Assembly: GCA_921293015.1 (NCBI GenBank)
Contig: OV121095.1
Span: 40,149,484-40,213,483 of the forward strand
Length of the DNA stretch: 64,000 nucleotides
Source: Phorcus lineatus
Taxonomy: Eukaryota; Mollusca; Gastropoda; Trochida; Trochidae
Direction of reading: 5' to 3'
Under the pieces are notes generated by a model. That model saw only the letters and a program-made list of their open reading frames with translations. It searched no databases and was not told the DNA's origin. Of this stretch, positions 33,987 through 46,303 are shown piece after piece. The first letter of the stretch is position 1. Every line of letters starts with the position of its first letter. Made by a program: the position numbers and the translations under genes.

Positions 33987-34069
<83 letters not shown>
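33942..34069 (+). repeat. (TC)n microsatellite in the member 5 3' UTR
   Basis: About 125 bp of TC repeats with a few TG interruptions, between the stop codon and the poly(A) signal of member 5, so it is probably transcribed. Open frames on either strand across it (SLSLSL, ERERER) are artefacts. Confidence 0.95.
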
Positions 34070-34070
<1 letters not shown>

Positions 34071-34074
34071 ATTC

Positions 34075-34080
34075 AATAAA
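34075..34080 (+). terminator. Poly(A) signal of member 5
   Basis: AATAAA just after the TC run, 159 nt beyond the stop codon. Confidence 0.6.
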
Positions 34081-37000
34081 TTTGCAACATGAATACCAAA
34101 CCTTGCATTCAAAACTATGCTTTGAGAAGGGCACCCCATTTGTTATTAAATGTACACAAAAAGGTATCGTTACCAGATAATTGAAATTTTGAATACTGCG
34201 TTACAAAATATTTGCTTTCAAAGACATTAAAAATGAGCTTTTATACCTTTTTTTACCCTGATGGTAATTAAAACAGATTATTTTACATATCAGTTTATTT
34301 TCCAAAAAAGACACACAAGCTAATCGCACAGGTGATGATTTCTGACTTTCACGACGGTTATGAGTGTCGATCAAATGAACGCTTTAACGATCATGCCATT
34401 TTTCTTTAAGTTGATGTGTGCATTTTCTTTTTTTACGTTATACAGTATCTAGTAACCCTTATTTAATCGCTTAAGCCTTTTTGTTTCTATTCATTGTATT
34501 GCAATACATTATTTGGTGAGGTGAGACTTTAAAAACCTATGACAATTTATCTTCATCTAACTACCTTTCACAATAACTATTATTTGTTAACCATCATATG
34601 GTGTAATGTGCAATAGCGATAACGTAAGAAAAATAATTAAATTAACACAACTGATTGTAGAGTAAATAAAAATTGTGATTCTCTTTTGCTTAAATGCTTA
34701 CAACTTTAGTATTAAATAACCTTTAAAGTGACACAGAGTATGTTTATAAATTTTGTATGTGGCTTGAATAGAGTCAAAATATCATTTGTCCTAAAGTTAG
34801 TTCAAATCGCCTTTCTAAAATAGCTTTATTAACTCTAAACTGCCCAAATGACGATATTTCTTGTTTAAAGTTAAGAAGTCGAAATTCTGCTTAAATTCTG
34901 TTAAATGACTAACTTAAGCCTATCAACCACTTTTTCCCTTGAAACTTATTTTGTCTTGACGTTTCAGTCAATGACGCGCGCCATTGTCCGGTTTTCAGTC
35001 ATGAATTAGGACTTAACTATGGTGAACAGATAAGCACTAAGATTCTTATTTTCAAAATTAACCACTATTTCATTGTTATATAATGGAATTTACGAAGTTT
35101 GTGATATCTTACTACAACAACATACTCTGTGGTCCTATATATGTTATTATATCTCTTCTCTGAAACATAATTTTAGAGTTCAATTCATAGTACAAATATT
35201 GACCAGTAAAAGGTGTAATATATATGTCCAAGTTCTAGTGATTTTTAAATGTAGATAATAGCGAAAAATGACACTTTATTCCGAAATCATTGGTCTTAGA
35301 ATATTTTCCTTTTGTTTCAGGAAAGATTGAAATATTGAAGTAACACGGAAACCAAATCAACAACAACTGTATTGTCCTTTCAATAAATAAATTAAAATGT
35401 TCCATTGCAATTTCTCGTTATCTTCTCTTGTATAAATGGCCACAATGGGGATCTGACAGAGCTAAAGCTTTAATTGAGGCCCTATTAATGTTCTTCACAG
35501 CGTGCAAAGTATCTAACCGATGTTAATATATGTCCGCATGGTGCCTTAATTGACTTCAGATTATCATACGGACTGCTATCGATACAAGGTAATTATGCTG
35601 TCGTTTGTAAATCACCTGTTGTTTCCTTAACACCTGTTGTCATCACTGAAAGTTCTTATACACCACAAACTGGTTATGGCTTCCAGATTGGCGGTCGTGA
35701 CAATGAACTCAAAGTCAATCTCTAATGTTTAGGTTTCCTTTTAAATTAATCAGTTTATGTTACAATAATTACAAACTCAACATATATCTAACCATTATTT
35801 AGTTGACTTTGGGCTTTGAACATAATCCGACTTTGACTTATGTCGCTTAAGATAATTTGTTTTAATTTTGTATGATATACAAGCTCTGCAATCAGTTAGT
35901 TATCTCTGTTTAACTTGTACTGCCAGCCTACACAGTAAAACAAATAAATGTTGTCTGACTGAACTTAAAATCGGCCATAGACTAACATATAGTCCCTGAA
36001 AAAAAGGTTTCTCTAAAAATGTATTTTTCAATATTTGGTATGAAATAACATAAAAAAGGAGTCCTGTAAAATTCTTAATTTCAGGTATGGCTGAGGCAAC
36101 TAGACTTGCCAACATTTTCTAGACTTAAGAAGGCTCCTTTGATATTTTGCCATAGGGTCTGGATGACAGACTAAATCGGCCATAACTTTTTGGTTTGTTG
36201 TTCTTTACATGACATATCAACGATTATTGTTATTTTAGTGAGATATGCTTCGATCAGGGCCTCAACACTGCAATATTTAAGCTCATTGCGTAGAGCCTGG
36301 TCAACTGATTGAGGAACCAGCTGGTGAAACCGATAAAAGAGGATACTAACTTTTCGTCCATGTAATTCTAATTATCAAACCATTTGATGAAACGAAAGGA
36401 AACGAAATTGATACCAAATCATTCTTGAGTCTATGAAACTTACCTTGTGGCAGTCAGTTTTGTGTTTTTACTTGCCCACATTTATCTAGCATTACTGTCT
36501 AAGGATTTCCTCAAGTCTGGTATCATTTCGACGTTAAAACTGCATTTTACTTAATTTGAGCAGTGTAATGGACATTGTTTGATATGGACCCCTAAATACT
36601 AAGCTGTAGTATTCACGCTTTTGAGTTCCGATAAAATTATAACCATTAAAAATTCATCTCTTACATAGAGTGCATAGTTTTCAATTGATATTCAATATAT
36701 GAATGCTAATGACATACTCGTAGGACTATACTGCAACATTAAACTTCACTTATACAGAGCCACTAGTTCATCTTCTTCATCCTTTTCATTTCATTTATTT
36801 TGGTAATATGTGTATCTGGAAACCTTAGAATATTCTCTATATTTATATCAATAACACGTGGCTCAAGCAGGGTGAAACATTCCCCAGGACCTCCTTTCAA
36901 AAAGCTCTAAGGTGATAGTAAGCCACTAAGGTAACATTAGTGCAATGTTAAAGAATGGGAGTTAAGGCTAACCTTCGTAAAGTTTGCAGAGCGCAGGACG

Positions 37001-37367
37001 AGCAAGCTGACGAGTCGGGTTTAGAAACTGGTTGCCTGCATATCATCTCACCGCATTAATGTAGACAATAACGTTCGAAAATTATTACCGAATTGTAATT
37101 GAACCAACTAATTGACGTTATCCATAATTCAGGTTCCAGTGGTATCAATATGAAAGCATTGTTTAGTCATGCTATGTTTATCAACATCATGGTATAAATT
37201 TTTATACTATATGTTCATATGAAATAATTCCTATCATTTAACAACATGTGAAGGCACTGTGAGGCTACACCAAGCTATATCTACATATAGACTGTTCTGA
37301 AATAATAAAAAAACACAACCGTGGTATACAGGTTTTCGAGTCACAGAATCCAGTGCATTTACATATT
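34081..37367. other. Intergenic region
   Basis: AT-rich with no supported gene; a short foldback element lies at 36888-36995. Confidence 0.5.
36888..36995. mobile_element. Short foldback element family D
   Basis: Shares gcaatgttaaagaatgggag and the taaggctaacctt core with 56057-56173; the ends ctcctttcaaaaagct and gtttgcagagcg are loosely inverted. Non-coding, MITE-like. Confidence 0.5.
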
Positions 37368-37382
37368 ATATGTATACACATG

Positions 37383-38575
37383 GCTATTTACAATAACCTG
37401 CATACTTTTGAGATTAAGAACATAGTCGAATTTAGGAATATCCCGTTAATGAGTAACGTTCCTTATGATGACTTTAAAACATATTAAATGGTCTCAATGT
37501 GGAATAAAATATATTCGAGATCTAATGACTGACTATGGACATTTAAAAGAGTTTCATGTCTTGAAAAGGGACTTTCAATTAAGTGATAATTTCATCTCTT
37601 ATTTCAAATTGGTAAACTTTTTACCAAAATCATGGATAAAGCTTTCAAAGGATAACCCTGTTAACAGGACCAATTATGATATAAACTGTCAGATTCTTAA
37701 GGACATTATTTCATCACCAGATTGTAAATTTCTTTACAAATCTATTCGCACTAATGGGGGTATTTGTTCTCTTCAAAATCTTACCTCAAAATGGAACTCA
37801 AAACTGGGAGTTCAAATGTCAGAAAATGACCTTTCTGAATGTTTTGTTACAATACGGAATTGTGTGATTGACAGTAGGACAAGAAACTTCCAATATAAAT
37901 TCACCCATCGGATCATATCCACAAAATCATTTCTCTTCAAAATAGGATTTACAGAGAATAATCTCTGTACCTTTTGCCAATCTGAAAATGAAACACTTGA
38001 ACATTTATTTTTTCTATGTCAAAAGGTTCAAATTCTGATACAGGAGCTCATAACCTGGTATGAAAGAAAAATTTCTAGAATATTAATCCTTAACTGTAAC
38101 AATTTTCTCCTTGGCGATCCAAAGTTGAATATTCTTGAAAATCATATTTTTATAATAACAAAACGTTACATACAAAAGTGTCAATATACCCACACATCTC
38201 CCATATTTCTTCAGTTATTATATCAAATAAAACATTATCATAACATTGAACAATTCATTTCTGAAGATAAAAGTGAATTTACTAAAAAAAATAGGCCCCA
38301 TTGCATCTGTAGTTTGACTCAAACCAAACCGATGTATTATTTGATATGTTTTTACCTCTTACAAACTATCTGACACTCCCTTCTCTCTCTATCTCTCTCC
38401 TCATTTGTAGCTCCCTCTCTCCGTCTATCTCCTCTCTTCATATAATTTATACTATGACTCAATAATTTGGTTGAATTAGTATATTATCCATCTATTGTAT
38501 TGTTGATTATGTTATGTCTTTCTGAAAATGTATTGATTATTTATTGAAATAAATAAAAAAATTTAAAAAATAAAA
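37383..38575 (+). mobile_element. 5'-truncated LINE, 3' end with A-rich tail
   Basis: It contains the end of a reverse-transcriptase polyprotein followed by about 170 bp of 3' UTR and an A-rich tail. The 15-bp sequence atatgtatacacatg occurs just before it (37368-37382) and just after the tail (38576-38590), as expected for a target-site duplication. The exact 5' boundary is uncertain because a few more bases after the 15-mer also match. Confidence 0.75.
37465..38373 (+). pseudogene. LINE ORF2 C-terminal fragment (zf-RVT region)
   Basis: 302 open codons correspond to the C-terminal region of a non-LTR retrotransposon polyprotein. Recognisable is the block with FTHRIISTKSFLFKIGF, then CTFCQ, ETLEHLFFLC, i.e. 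a CxxC...HxxxxC zinc-binding motif typical of the segment after the reverse transcriptase in L1/Tx1-like elements. The endonuclease and reverse-transcriptase catalytic parts are missing, so this is a dead 5'-truncated copy. The ATG is internal to the original frame; a frameshift just upstream separates it from a short further stretch. The intact 300-codon frame suggests a fairly recent insertion. Confidence 0.8.
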
Positions 38576-38624
38576 ATATGTATACACATGAGTTTACAAT
38601 ATATAAATATAAAATAAGCTAAAA
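38566..38624. repeat. 59-bp direct repeat, left copy
   Basis: Begins in the A-rich tail of the LINE and runs through gtatacacatg to aaaataagctaaaa. It is repeated at 39276-39334 with about three mismatches and brackets the member 5 fragment. Confidence 0.85.
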
Positions 38625-39255
38625 GACAGCTTGGAAATTTGAGGAACAATCGACCTTTTCCAAATTTCAACTGGGGAGATGACAATCGTGATGACTTTGG
38701 AAGATAAAAGGAAAGACCTGTATTCTGATGTAAAGCGTGATAATATGGGGAAGAAAACTCTTCAAGACTTAGAGCAGGGAATCGATTCGCTTGTGAATCG
38801 CGAAGATAAAATAGATGTTGAAAGAAATCTGGCGGATGGAGATTTAGTTGCCAAACATGATTTCGATGAAAGAGACGCTATGAGAGAACTGGAAGAGAAT
38901 GGTTCCGCGAGGAAGCGTGGTTATGCGTTCAGCCACGATGCCTACACCCTCTGGTACTACATCAATTACTACGAGTACCATCTTCAACTGATAACAAATC
39001 AATGGCAGCAATGTCAGCAGGAGTTGTCCCGCTTGATAGGGGTCACCACACCGTCCCCAACAGCAACACCTACTCCGAATGCTGCAACATCAGGTGCTCC
39101 GACAATACAACCAAGAGTCTCAACAACTCCTGGGCAAACAACATATATCCCAACTACTCCCCAAGCCACAACTCTCGCACCAACTCCAGCAGCAACGACT
39201 CCCGAAGTAACGACTGTACCTACAACTCCACAGCCAACAACCGTGCCTACAACTC
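38624..39255 (+). pseudogene. Broken fragment of member 5
   Basis: This copies 33098-33746 of member 5 at near identity, from the end of helix A to the middle of the Thr-rich tail. It lacks the promoter, signal peptide, most of helix A, the CxxC tail and the poly(A) signal. A 17-bp deletion near 38693 removes the DKRDVE region and shifts the frame. Downstream of it a 217-codon frame opens at an internal ATG (38679) and runs out into flanking DNA as far as 39332. One visible replacement is Y to S before ARKRG. There is no poly(A) tail at its end, so it is not a simple retrocopy. Confidence 0.9.
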
Positions 39256-39275
39256 AACCATTTATCTCCTTTTAT

Positions 39276-39334
39276 AAAAATAAAAATATGTATACACATG
39301 AATATACAATCTATAAATATAAAATAAGCTAAAA
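39276..39334. repeat. 59-bp direct repeat, right copy
   Basis: Right-hand partner of 38566-38624. About 20 bp of unrelated filler separates it from the end of the gene fragment. Confidence 0.85.
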
Positions 39335-42300
39335 ATATATAAATTATAGATTAGAGACAATGCTACTGCTTCATTCGTAGAGACAAATTACCATTACCTT
39401 TCCATTCAATCAATTACCATACCCAACATTCAATCAATACGTTGAAAGCACGACTGAATAAATGACAGCTAGTTTTTTCTATTCTTCTCGACCTCACAGA
39501 AGACACGCCATATCCTGATGATTTATCGAAAGAAGTCACTGAAAATAAATGAAACATGTTCGTTCTATTTTCTTTAACCCCTCGGTGGTAGGCATTGTAA
39601 CTAAATTACAATACATTGACGAACGGTAAACAAGGGGTTAATCCACTTGATGGCTTGTTTACATGTGAACCATATTTCTAAATAATGAGGGCAATTTTTG
39701 GTCTAATCATAAATCCCCTGACAGCAAGATTATAAAGATAATAGCGGCGGTGTGGAGAATACGGACATTAAGGAAGGAGCGTCTATGATTAATATTCATT
39801 AAAAAATAACACATGGGCACACTCATATCAACTTTCACTAAGCATTTGCATTAAGTGTTAGAAGTATATTTTTATTTTCGGAAACAAGTTCACTTAAAAT
39901 ACTATATACAGTATGCTTTAAGATAACAGATATGTTTTAGAAATAATTAAAACAAATACAAATGAGAGAGGGGAAATATTTCAAATAATAATGCAGCTGC
40001 CCATGTGATACCATTTTCATAAAATTGTTAATGGTGTGCTACATCCTGCTAAATCAGCGCATATGATTTCGCTCTAGCTCCTTCCTTATACCCTAATCTC
40101 TTTCGGGCTAAATCCCATCCTCTACGCAGGCGTTCTGCGCACCTCGGACTTCGCCCTTCGTAGATGCTAGGCTTACATGCGCACAACCCTGCTTGGAGGA
40201 TGGTTAGATTCCTCGTATGGCTGGCGGCTTGATATTCGTGGCTATGCTCACCTGGGGTTTTTTCAGCCAATGAAATGTCGTTAATGAAGAAGCTTGAAGC
40301 TACTAGCTTGAACTCAACGGAATTTTTCCATCCGGGTTGTGCCCTGCTGCTGAATGCGAGCCGTCTTATTGACTGGTTAGATAGCTAGCGAAACGAGGGT
40401 TTTGGCTTGAAAGAGATCAGGGTATTAGGGAGAAGCGAGAGCGGATTCATATACGCTGATGTAGCAGGATGGATTTGGTATCATAATCACTTTCATAAAA
40501 CTAGTATAACACGGGATATCGTTTAGTATTCTTGTTTGAGGTTTGATACGTTTTTAAAACGAACAATCAAACAGCTTATTGTCCTCAGTGTAAATCAGTA
40601 CATATAAATAATCAATGATACGCACTTATAATCACCAGAGCTCCAATAAAGCGCAAGTATTGAACGACAATGCTGGTAAGTGTTAATCTATTTAACTGAT
40701 TCCTCCCAGACAGCATGAATGGCCTCTTTCAATGCACTGAATCAATTAAAATCGACTATATTAATAGAGCGACTGTTGTTGTGAGGACCCTATAAAAGCA
40801 TAATAGATACTTATACTGTATCCGCGTCACTGCTTTATTTGATTACAGAGACGGAAACAGGGTTCGTAGCCAACTTAGGGTGTCTTTTAGTGAATAATAA
40901 TAGCAAATTGAATTAAAACCTATAACAATATCATAACCGTAAAATATTACATACATCTATGTTCAATTTCGTATTTGTGCCTGAAGAATTGAGTATATTT
41001 ATTGTATATATATGATGTACATATATTTCATATATAACTACGACTGGAAACGCAATCACACCTTAACACTCAATGACATCATACATACAATTCTAGAGAA
41101 AAAAACAGGATGTTGAAAGGAGCTTATATTGTATTAGATAAACGTACGCTATGTTTGGCTACGAGGGTCGCTGATAAGTATATCTTTACGTAAGCTTTCG
41201 TGTCCACGCCACTCTCTTCCAATTACTAAAAATGAATATTTCTACGTGACCTCTGTTCCCCCTCAAGCGTTTTTGGATAGTGAGAAAGAATGCTTGTTGC
41301 TATCAGTGATAGTGGATCTAGCAGTGAGTGTTCCATTCTTAGTACTCTACAAGTTAACGTTAAATAGACTAACGTCTCTGATATAACATTTTTCAACGTT
41401 AACTGACTGCTTTAACTTAGACAAATGGTTCAATTGCAATAAAGGTTACGTAGTGAAATATATGTTTGTGTTTACAGGTTCGAAGTTCTCGGATCTGGTG
41501 ACTGCTTCACCTCCTTACAATATTACTGTAATTCTATCACGTTCATTCACATTCAAAGCTTTGAAGTATTTTATTTACAGTATTGAAACACTGTTGACTT
41601 TAAATGTGAACAACCACCCCTATTCATTTTATAAACAGTTAATATTATTTTATCTGTATATCGATCTTGAGACTTGATAACGTGTCTTTGTCTATATCTC
41701 TTTTGCTTTATTCCTTTTTAACTCTAGTCGAACCACTTCTATGAATTCTTTAATTAATCTACATCATATTACACTTTTTACACTAAGTATACCCAATATT
41801 TACTATGGTTTCTAAAGAATTTCTTCTCTCTTCTCTCTTGACTACTTTAGATATTGTTTTCCTTTTTCAAGTGTTGACACTTTATGTCATATCAAGCTCA
41901 ACGAGGCGAAAAAACAAAAAAGAGACTCCTGACATTGCGTGCGTGGTGTCCGTAGCACAATGCATAGATTGGAATCGCTGAGAATTGATCGCTATAATGG
42001 GCAGCGCCGAGAGTTAAGCAGTCATAACCAAGCAACACAAACACCAATATCAGCGATCAATAAAAGCGTTAAAATCTCTTCGAATCACACCCGTCTTTTT
42101 TATGCGAATCATAGATTGGCCGCTGCGTTTGGGTGACTGATTCTGTACTGTGACATTGTTATAATCGTTTCCATGATGTTCTCAGGTGTATAATTTCGCT
42201 TAGCCGACGTCTTGTAATCTCATTGGATCGTTTATCTCTGAAGTCATCTTACTCTGAAAGTCTAAACTAAATGAAATGAGAACATTATCGAAACAAATGT

Positions 42301-43916
42301 CTGTTAAATACTCTTATGTCCCATTAGTTAACATTTCTTTAAATCAAGGACAATCTTCGTTTTCCTTAATGCGTCTAGAGAGGTATTTCTGAACAAACTA
42401 ATCTTCAAAGGAAACTAAACCTTATAATGCCTTTCGAGCCGTTATAGTCCTTAAAGACAACTTTATTTTTTCGGCAGAAATGATTACTTTTAAAATACAT
42501 AATTAATCATCAACTTGATGGTCATTTATTGCATGGATAAGAGAAGTATAAACCCCTAAGTAATTCCAAATCATCTATCAACATGTTGAATGTTGGATGT
42601 TGAACGATAAATGATCCCGATCCAAAAAGTAAGTTCAACGTACATAGCCAATTGAATTGCCAAAAATTCCAAAGTAGACATCATAATATTACTGCCGATG
42701 CCACCCATGTTAATCATCCGTTAATGGATGGATGGTATTATATTGGTCACCATATTGTCCAAATCAGATATTATAAATATATTTTGAAGTAAGTAGTGAG
42801 TCATTGGTTTGATATAGGATCGCTTCCATAGGATACCGAGGCACCTTTGGCAATTGAAAATGGCTGCATCATTAGAAGTAAAAAATCAGTAGCCATCCTA
42901 AATTATCTCTGTTTAGATGAGTGAAGTATTATCGGTAACTAATCACTGACATCATTTCCCTGAATTTGCCATGACGGAAGCAACAAGAGCACTGGTGCCA
43001 TATGCTACAGAAACAAGGGCTTTCCTGGTAACGGATACACATCATATGTCCAAAATTTGAGCATTACCAAATACAGCCTTGGACCAGAAGCGCTTTTTAA
43101 ATTCATGGAGTAATATGATGAAACTGTCACTGCAACCAGCTCGTTCCAAATCAGAGTTACCGGCATGCCAAGTAAACAGGTTTTCTGTCCATTAATGGGG
43201 TTGAGTAGTAATATTAAGGTTCATTTCTGAGACATATGATTTCAGGAGATGGTATCATCGTTCATATATATAGCAGGTTTTCCTGGATTGTAGATCTTAC
43301 CTTGGAATGGCCGACACGTGTGATTGGTGTCATTCTGTTTCACAGTCAAACAATCTATGATTAACGTTCAACTTCATTTCGAAGATTTTAAGCTCAAGAA
43401 TGTCATGTATGATTGTAAACCAACACACAGTCAAATTGAATAAACTAAGCAAGCAAATGAAATCTACAACTTTCGCATGCATTATTATCTCATAATCGTT
43501 CAATTATTGCTTTTAATGATCAAAGAAGATCGTTTTTAAACAGCATGAACGTTTTAATACTTCTAGAAGAGATATTATTCCAATTTTATGGTAACCAGAT
43601 TTTGTTCAAACTGCTGGTAGTAGTTTTCAGGTTGGAACCAGCGCAAACTAGCAATATGAAAATGAAAACTTTAAGAACACAAATTACACTGAAAGTGAGT
43701 GTCTTTACATCATCACCCACATAATTATTTGACTCACTGATTGGTACGCGACTTTGAAACCACAGGGAAAAGGACCCGTACGGGAACGCTGATTCGCCAA
43801 AACGCAACCATCAAATATCGTTCTTATACACCCGCAACTAGACAATAGGTTCCAGAAAAGAGAACCATATAACGTGGCGGCCTGGTTTGGCCGGTCACGT
43901 TCGATACGCATTTGAT
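39335..43916. other. Intergenic region
   Basis: No gene supported; open frames are short and lack signals. It contains foldback element C (40042-40471). Confidence 0.5.
40042..40471. mobile_element. Foldback (MITE-like) element family C
   Basis: Terminal inverted repeats of about 60 bp: catcctgctaaatcagcg and cttataccctaatctctttc at the left, matched in reverse by gaaagagatcagggtatta and cgctgatgtagcaggatg at the right. The interior is clearly more GC-rich than the surroundings and has no transposase. The 73-codon minus-strand frame within it is not convincing as a gene. Confidence 0.75.
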
Positions 43917-43983
43917 ATGGATAGATTTCTGCTCGGTGTTTTCCTCGGGATCATCCTAATCCCCCATACAAGCTTAATTACAG
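43917..43983 (+). CDS. Signal-peptide exon of a single-pass membrane protein (exon 1)
   Basis: The ATG at 43917 opens MDRFLLGVFLGIILIPHTS, a clear signal peptide, and the frame reaches a consensus donor (ACAG/gtgagc) in phase 1 after 22 codons. The terminal exon at 53400-54259 starts in the matching phase after an acceptor, and joining them gives a continuous type I membrane protein of 308 residues. The intron would be 9.4 kb; further phase-1 exons between them are possible. Confidence 0.55.
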
Positions 43984-45046
43984 GTGAGCTCTTTGATCTC
44001 ATAACAGGTAGTTTGATATGTGTTTACTTTCAGTGACAATGTATGCACAGCTCTTATGCTTTTGAGGAAGTCAGTAAAGTTGGTCATAATTCTACTTACA
44101 CAATTACAAGTATAATCTTTTGTACGAAACGTTTGTTGTGTTTTAAACAATTGAGGAAGTGAACTTGTTTCCTCGCTTTTTCAGCTGCGTGTCGAAAGTT
44201 TGTTCATTTACCATGGTATCGTAGTGCAAATATCCTGTAATTTGGGGTTAGTTTGAACGTCAATGAAATAACTTGCACAAAGTTATGCCCATTGTCTATG
44301 TGTAAAATAGCCATTCTTGAATTTTTTAGGGAATAGTCTGGTCTCTCCTGCAAAAATTAGAATTTTGATGAACATGATGAAATAAACTATATGGACTCAC
44401 TGAGAACAAATCTGCAGAGTCACAATGGGGGAGGGGGATGGGAACGAGGTAAAGATGTTCAAAATTTGTAGCCTACCCTTGTCACTTCAATGACATGCCA
44501 CAACTGTTATAGTTAAGGGAAAATGGATCTTCAGGTCTGTATTTTAAAAAAATTATCCGTTTCGTTTTCGCAATTCTACGATGCATTAAAAACATCACAG
44601 ATTACATATTATTTGCATAAGGCTACGCCGGTATGTGAACAAACTTTTGGAATGCAGCTGTATACTGTCTGTAATTTATTGTTTGTCAATTCTCAGTAAC
44701 TTGAAACCTCATGACGTGATTGTATTTGGAAAATGAAGATATTAAAATGTGCATCAATTTTATCGGAATACTGGAAATGGTAAAAGTGAATGAAATTTGA
44801 GTCCAAGTCTTTTCCCGAAATATGCTCAAAGTGCTACTAATGATATTATCCACTTTTCACAATATTCCTCAAAGAGAAGGTATTTATATGAGACTTGAGA
44901 ATATAAAAAGACGTGATGCATATTTTATCAAGAAAGAATATATATGACAGGATAACAGCTTATTCAAATATCCATTTTAGCCAAATCGGAAAATAAGATT
45001 ATTAACGTTTAGTGCATTGTCCAGTACAGTTTTAAATAACAATATA

Positions 45047-45325
45047 CTATGTAGCAATGTTTTGATAAACTTCATCAAAGCCAGTGCAGTTCCATCCATA
45101 TGCAACTTCCCATCTACGATCTCCGTTATTCCTGCAATACGTACTGGCATACGAAGTATCGGCTCTCATCTCCCTCCAGTGCTTCAGACACTTTATCTTG
45201 GTCTTTACTCGTACAATATATGTAAATGTGAAAAAATACATTGGCAACACATAAAATATATTGTCGAGCAACTCATTCAAAGTTAGGAGAGGCTCATTCA
45301 ACAAAATTAAGAACAATATATACAC
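45047..45325 (-). CDS. Weak candidate exon, Cys-containing
   Basis: A minus-strand frame open from 45325 (TTG) to a stop at 45047. The distal 52 codons are less AT-rich than the surroundings and read TKIKCLKHWREMRADTSY onward, with Cys at three places and a final YQNIAT. A possible acceptor (pyrimidine-rich run, then taaag) precedes this part, so it could be a last exon of a minus-strand gene inside the intron. The plus strand is also open over most of it, and no poly(A) signal is close. I do not recognise it. Confidence 0.2.
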   Translation of the reverse strand: MYILFLILLNEPLLTLNELLDNIFYVLPMYFFTFTYIVRVKTKIKCLKHWREMRADTSYASTYCRNNGDRRWEVAYGWNCTGFDEVYQNIAT

Positions 45326-46303
45326 TAATATACATAAAAGAATAACATACCGTTTTATAAAATTCCCTTTTGGACGGACACCATTTCACCAAATCTCAAC
45401 CCAAAACAATTTTACTGTATATTTGGTTCTCAGAAGAAAGACAGCTGTTCAAACAATCATCAGATGATACTCAGAGGCTTTAGATAAATGATCTCAAATA
45501 CAAAAAAAGAATATTGTATACCAAAATAATATCTATGATAAGTTAAACATTTTTGGAGAAAACAAAATCTTAATAACATTGCATATACTGTTAATATAGT
45601 CTAAACGATTAATCCAATAACCAGTTTAGAACTTATCAAACCGTTTCCATAAATTACGCCTTTAACCCGGCCCATTTCACAGTTAGTTTGTCAATTAGCC
45701 TTTTTAATAACTGTACCCTGATCAGATATAGAATAAAGTAAATTAAAGCATCTTTATGAGGATAATGTGCAACTTTTCGGAAAATCAAAAAAATCATTCA
45801 GATACCGATCTTTTAAAGGAATGTATCTACGTGTTTTCTCATTTACGTTTACATTATCGAGTTTTCTTGTTAGAATGAAATATACCATTGTTTTGTTTCG
45901 AACAATAATGATACAAACCGAGCGAAATTTCATTTTTGATTGCTCTCAGAAAATCTTTTTTTTGTGATCGGTATGATCATTTTTATGGACCTCAATAACA
46001 ATTTCTCCTTTGTTTCGAGTGTCTTCTAACGATTGTATTGAGTACATATGGTTATTCAAATACATCGAGATCAAGCTTTAAAATCTTGTAATCACGAGAC
46101 AAAGCTTGCGCGAACAATGAAACAAAAATATTTAATGTGTTTAGTTATAACTTTACGCATGTTGTCCACCGTACAGCAATATAATCTATACCATAATACC
46201 AAAGGTGAATACCTGAAATGCTATGGACTAATAAATCAGTTAAATAGAGAAAAAATATTTGATCAAATAAAACTCTGAATTGTTTGAACAAATTATTGAG
46301 ATA

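Noticed and set aside
33846-34180. SLSLSL and ERERER open frames
   Set aside because: They are the TC microsatellite in the 3' UTR of member 5.
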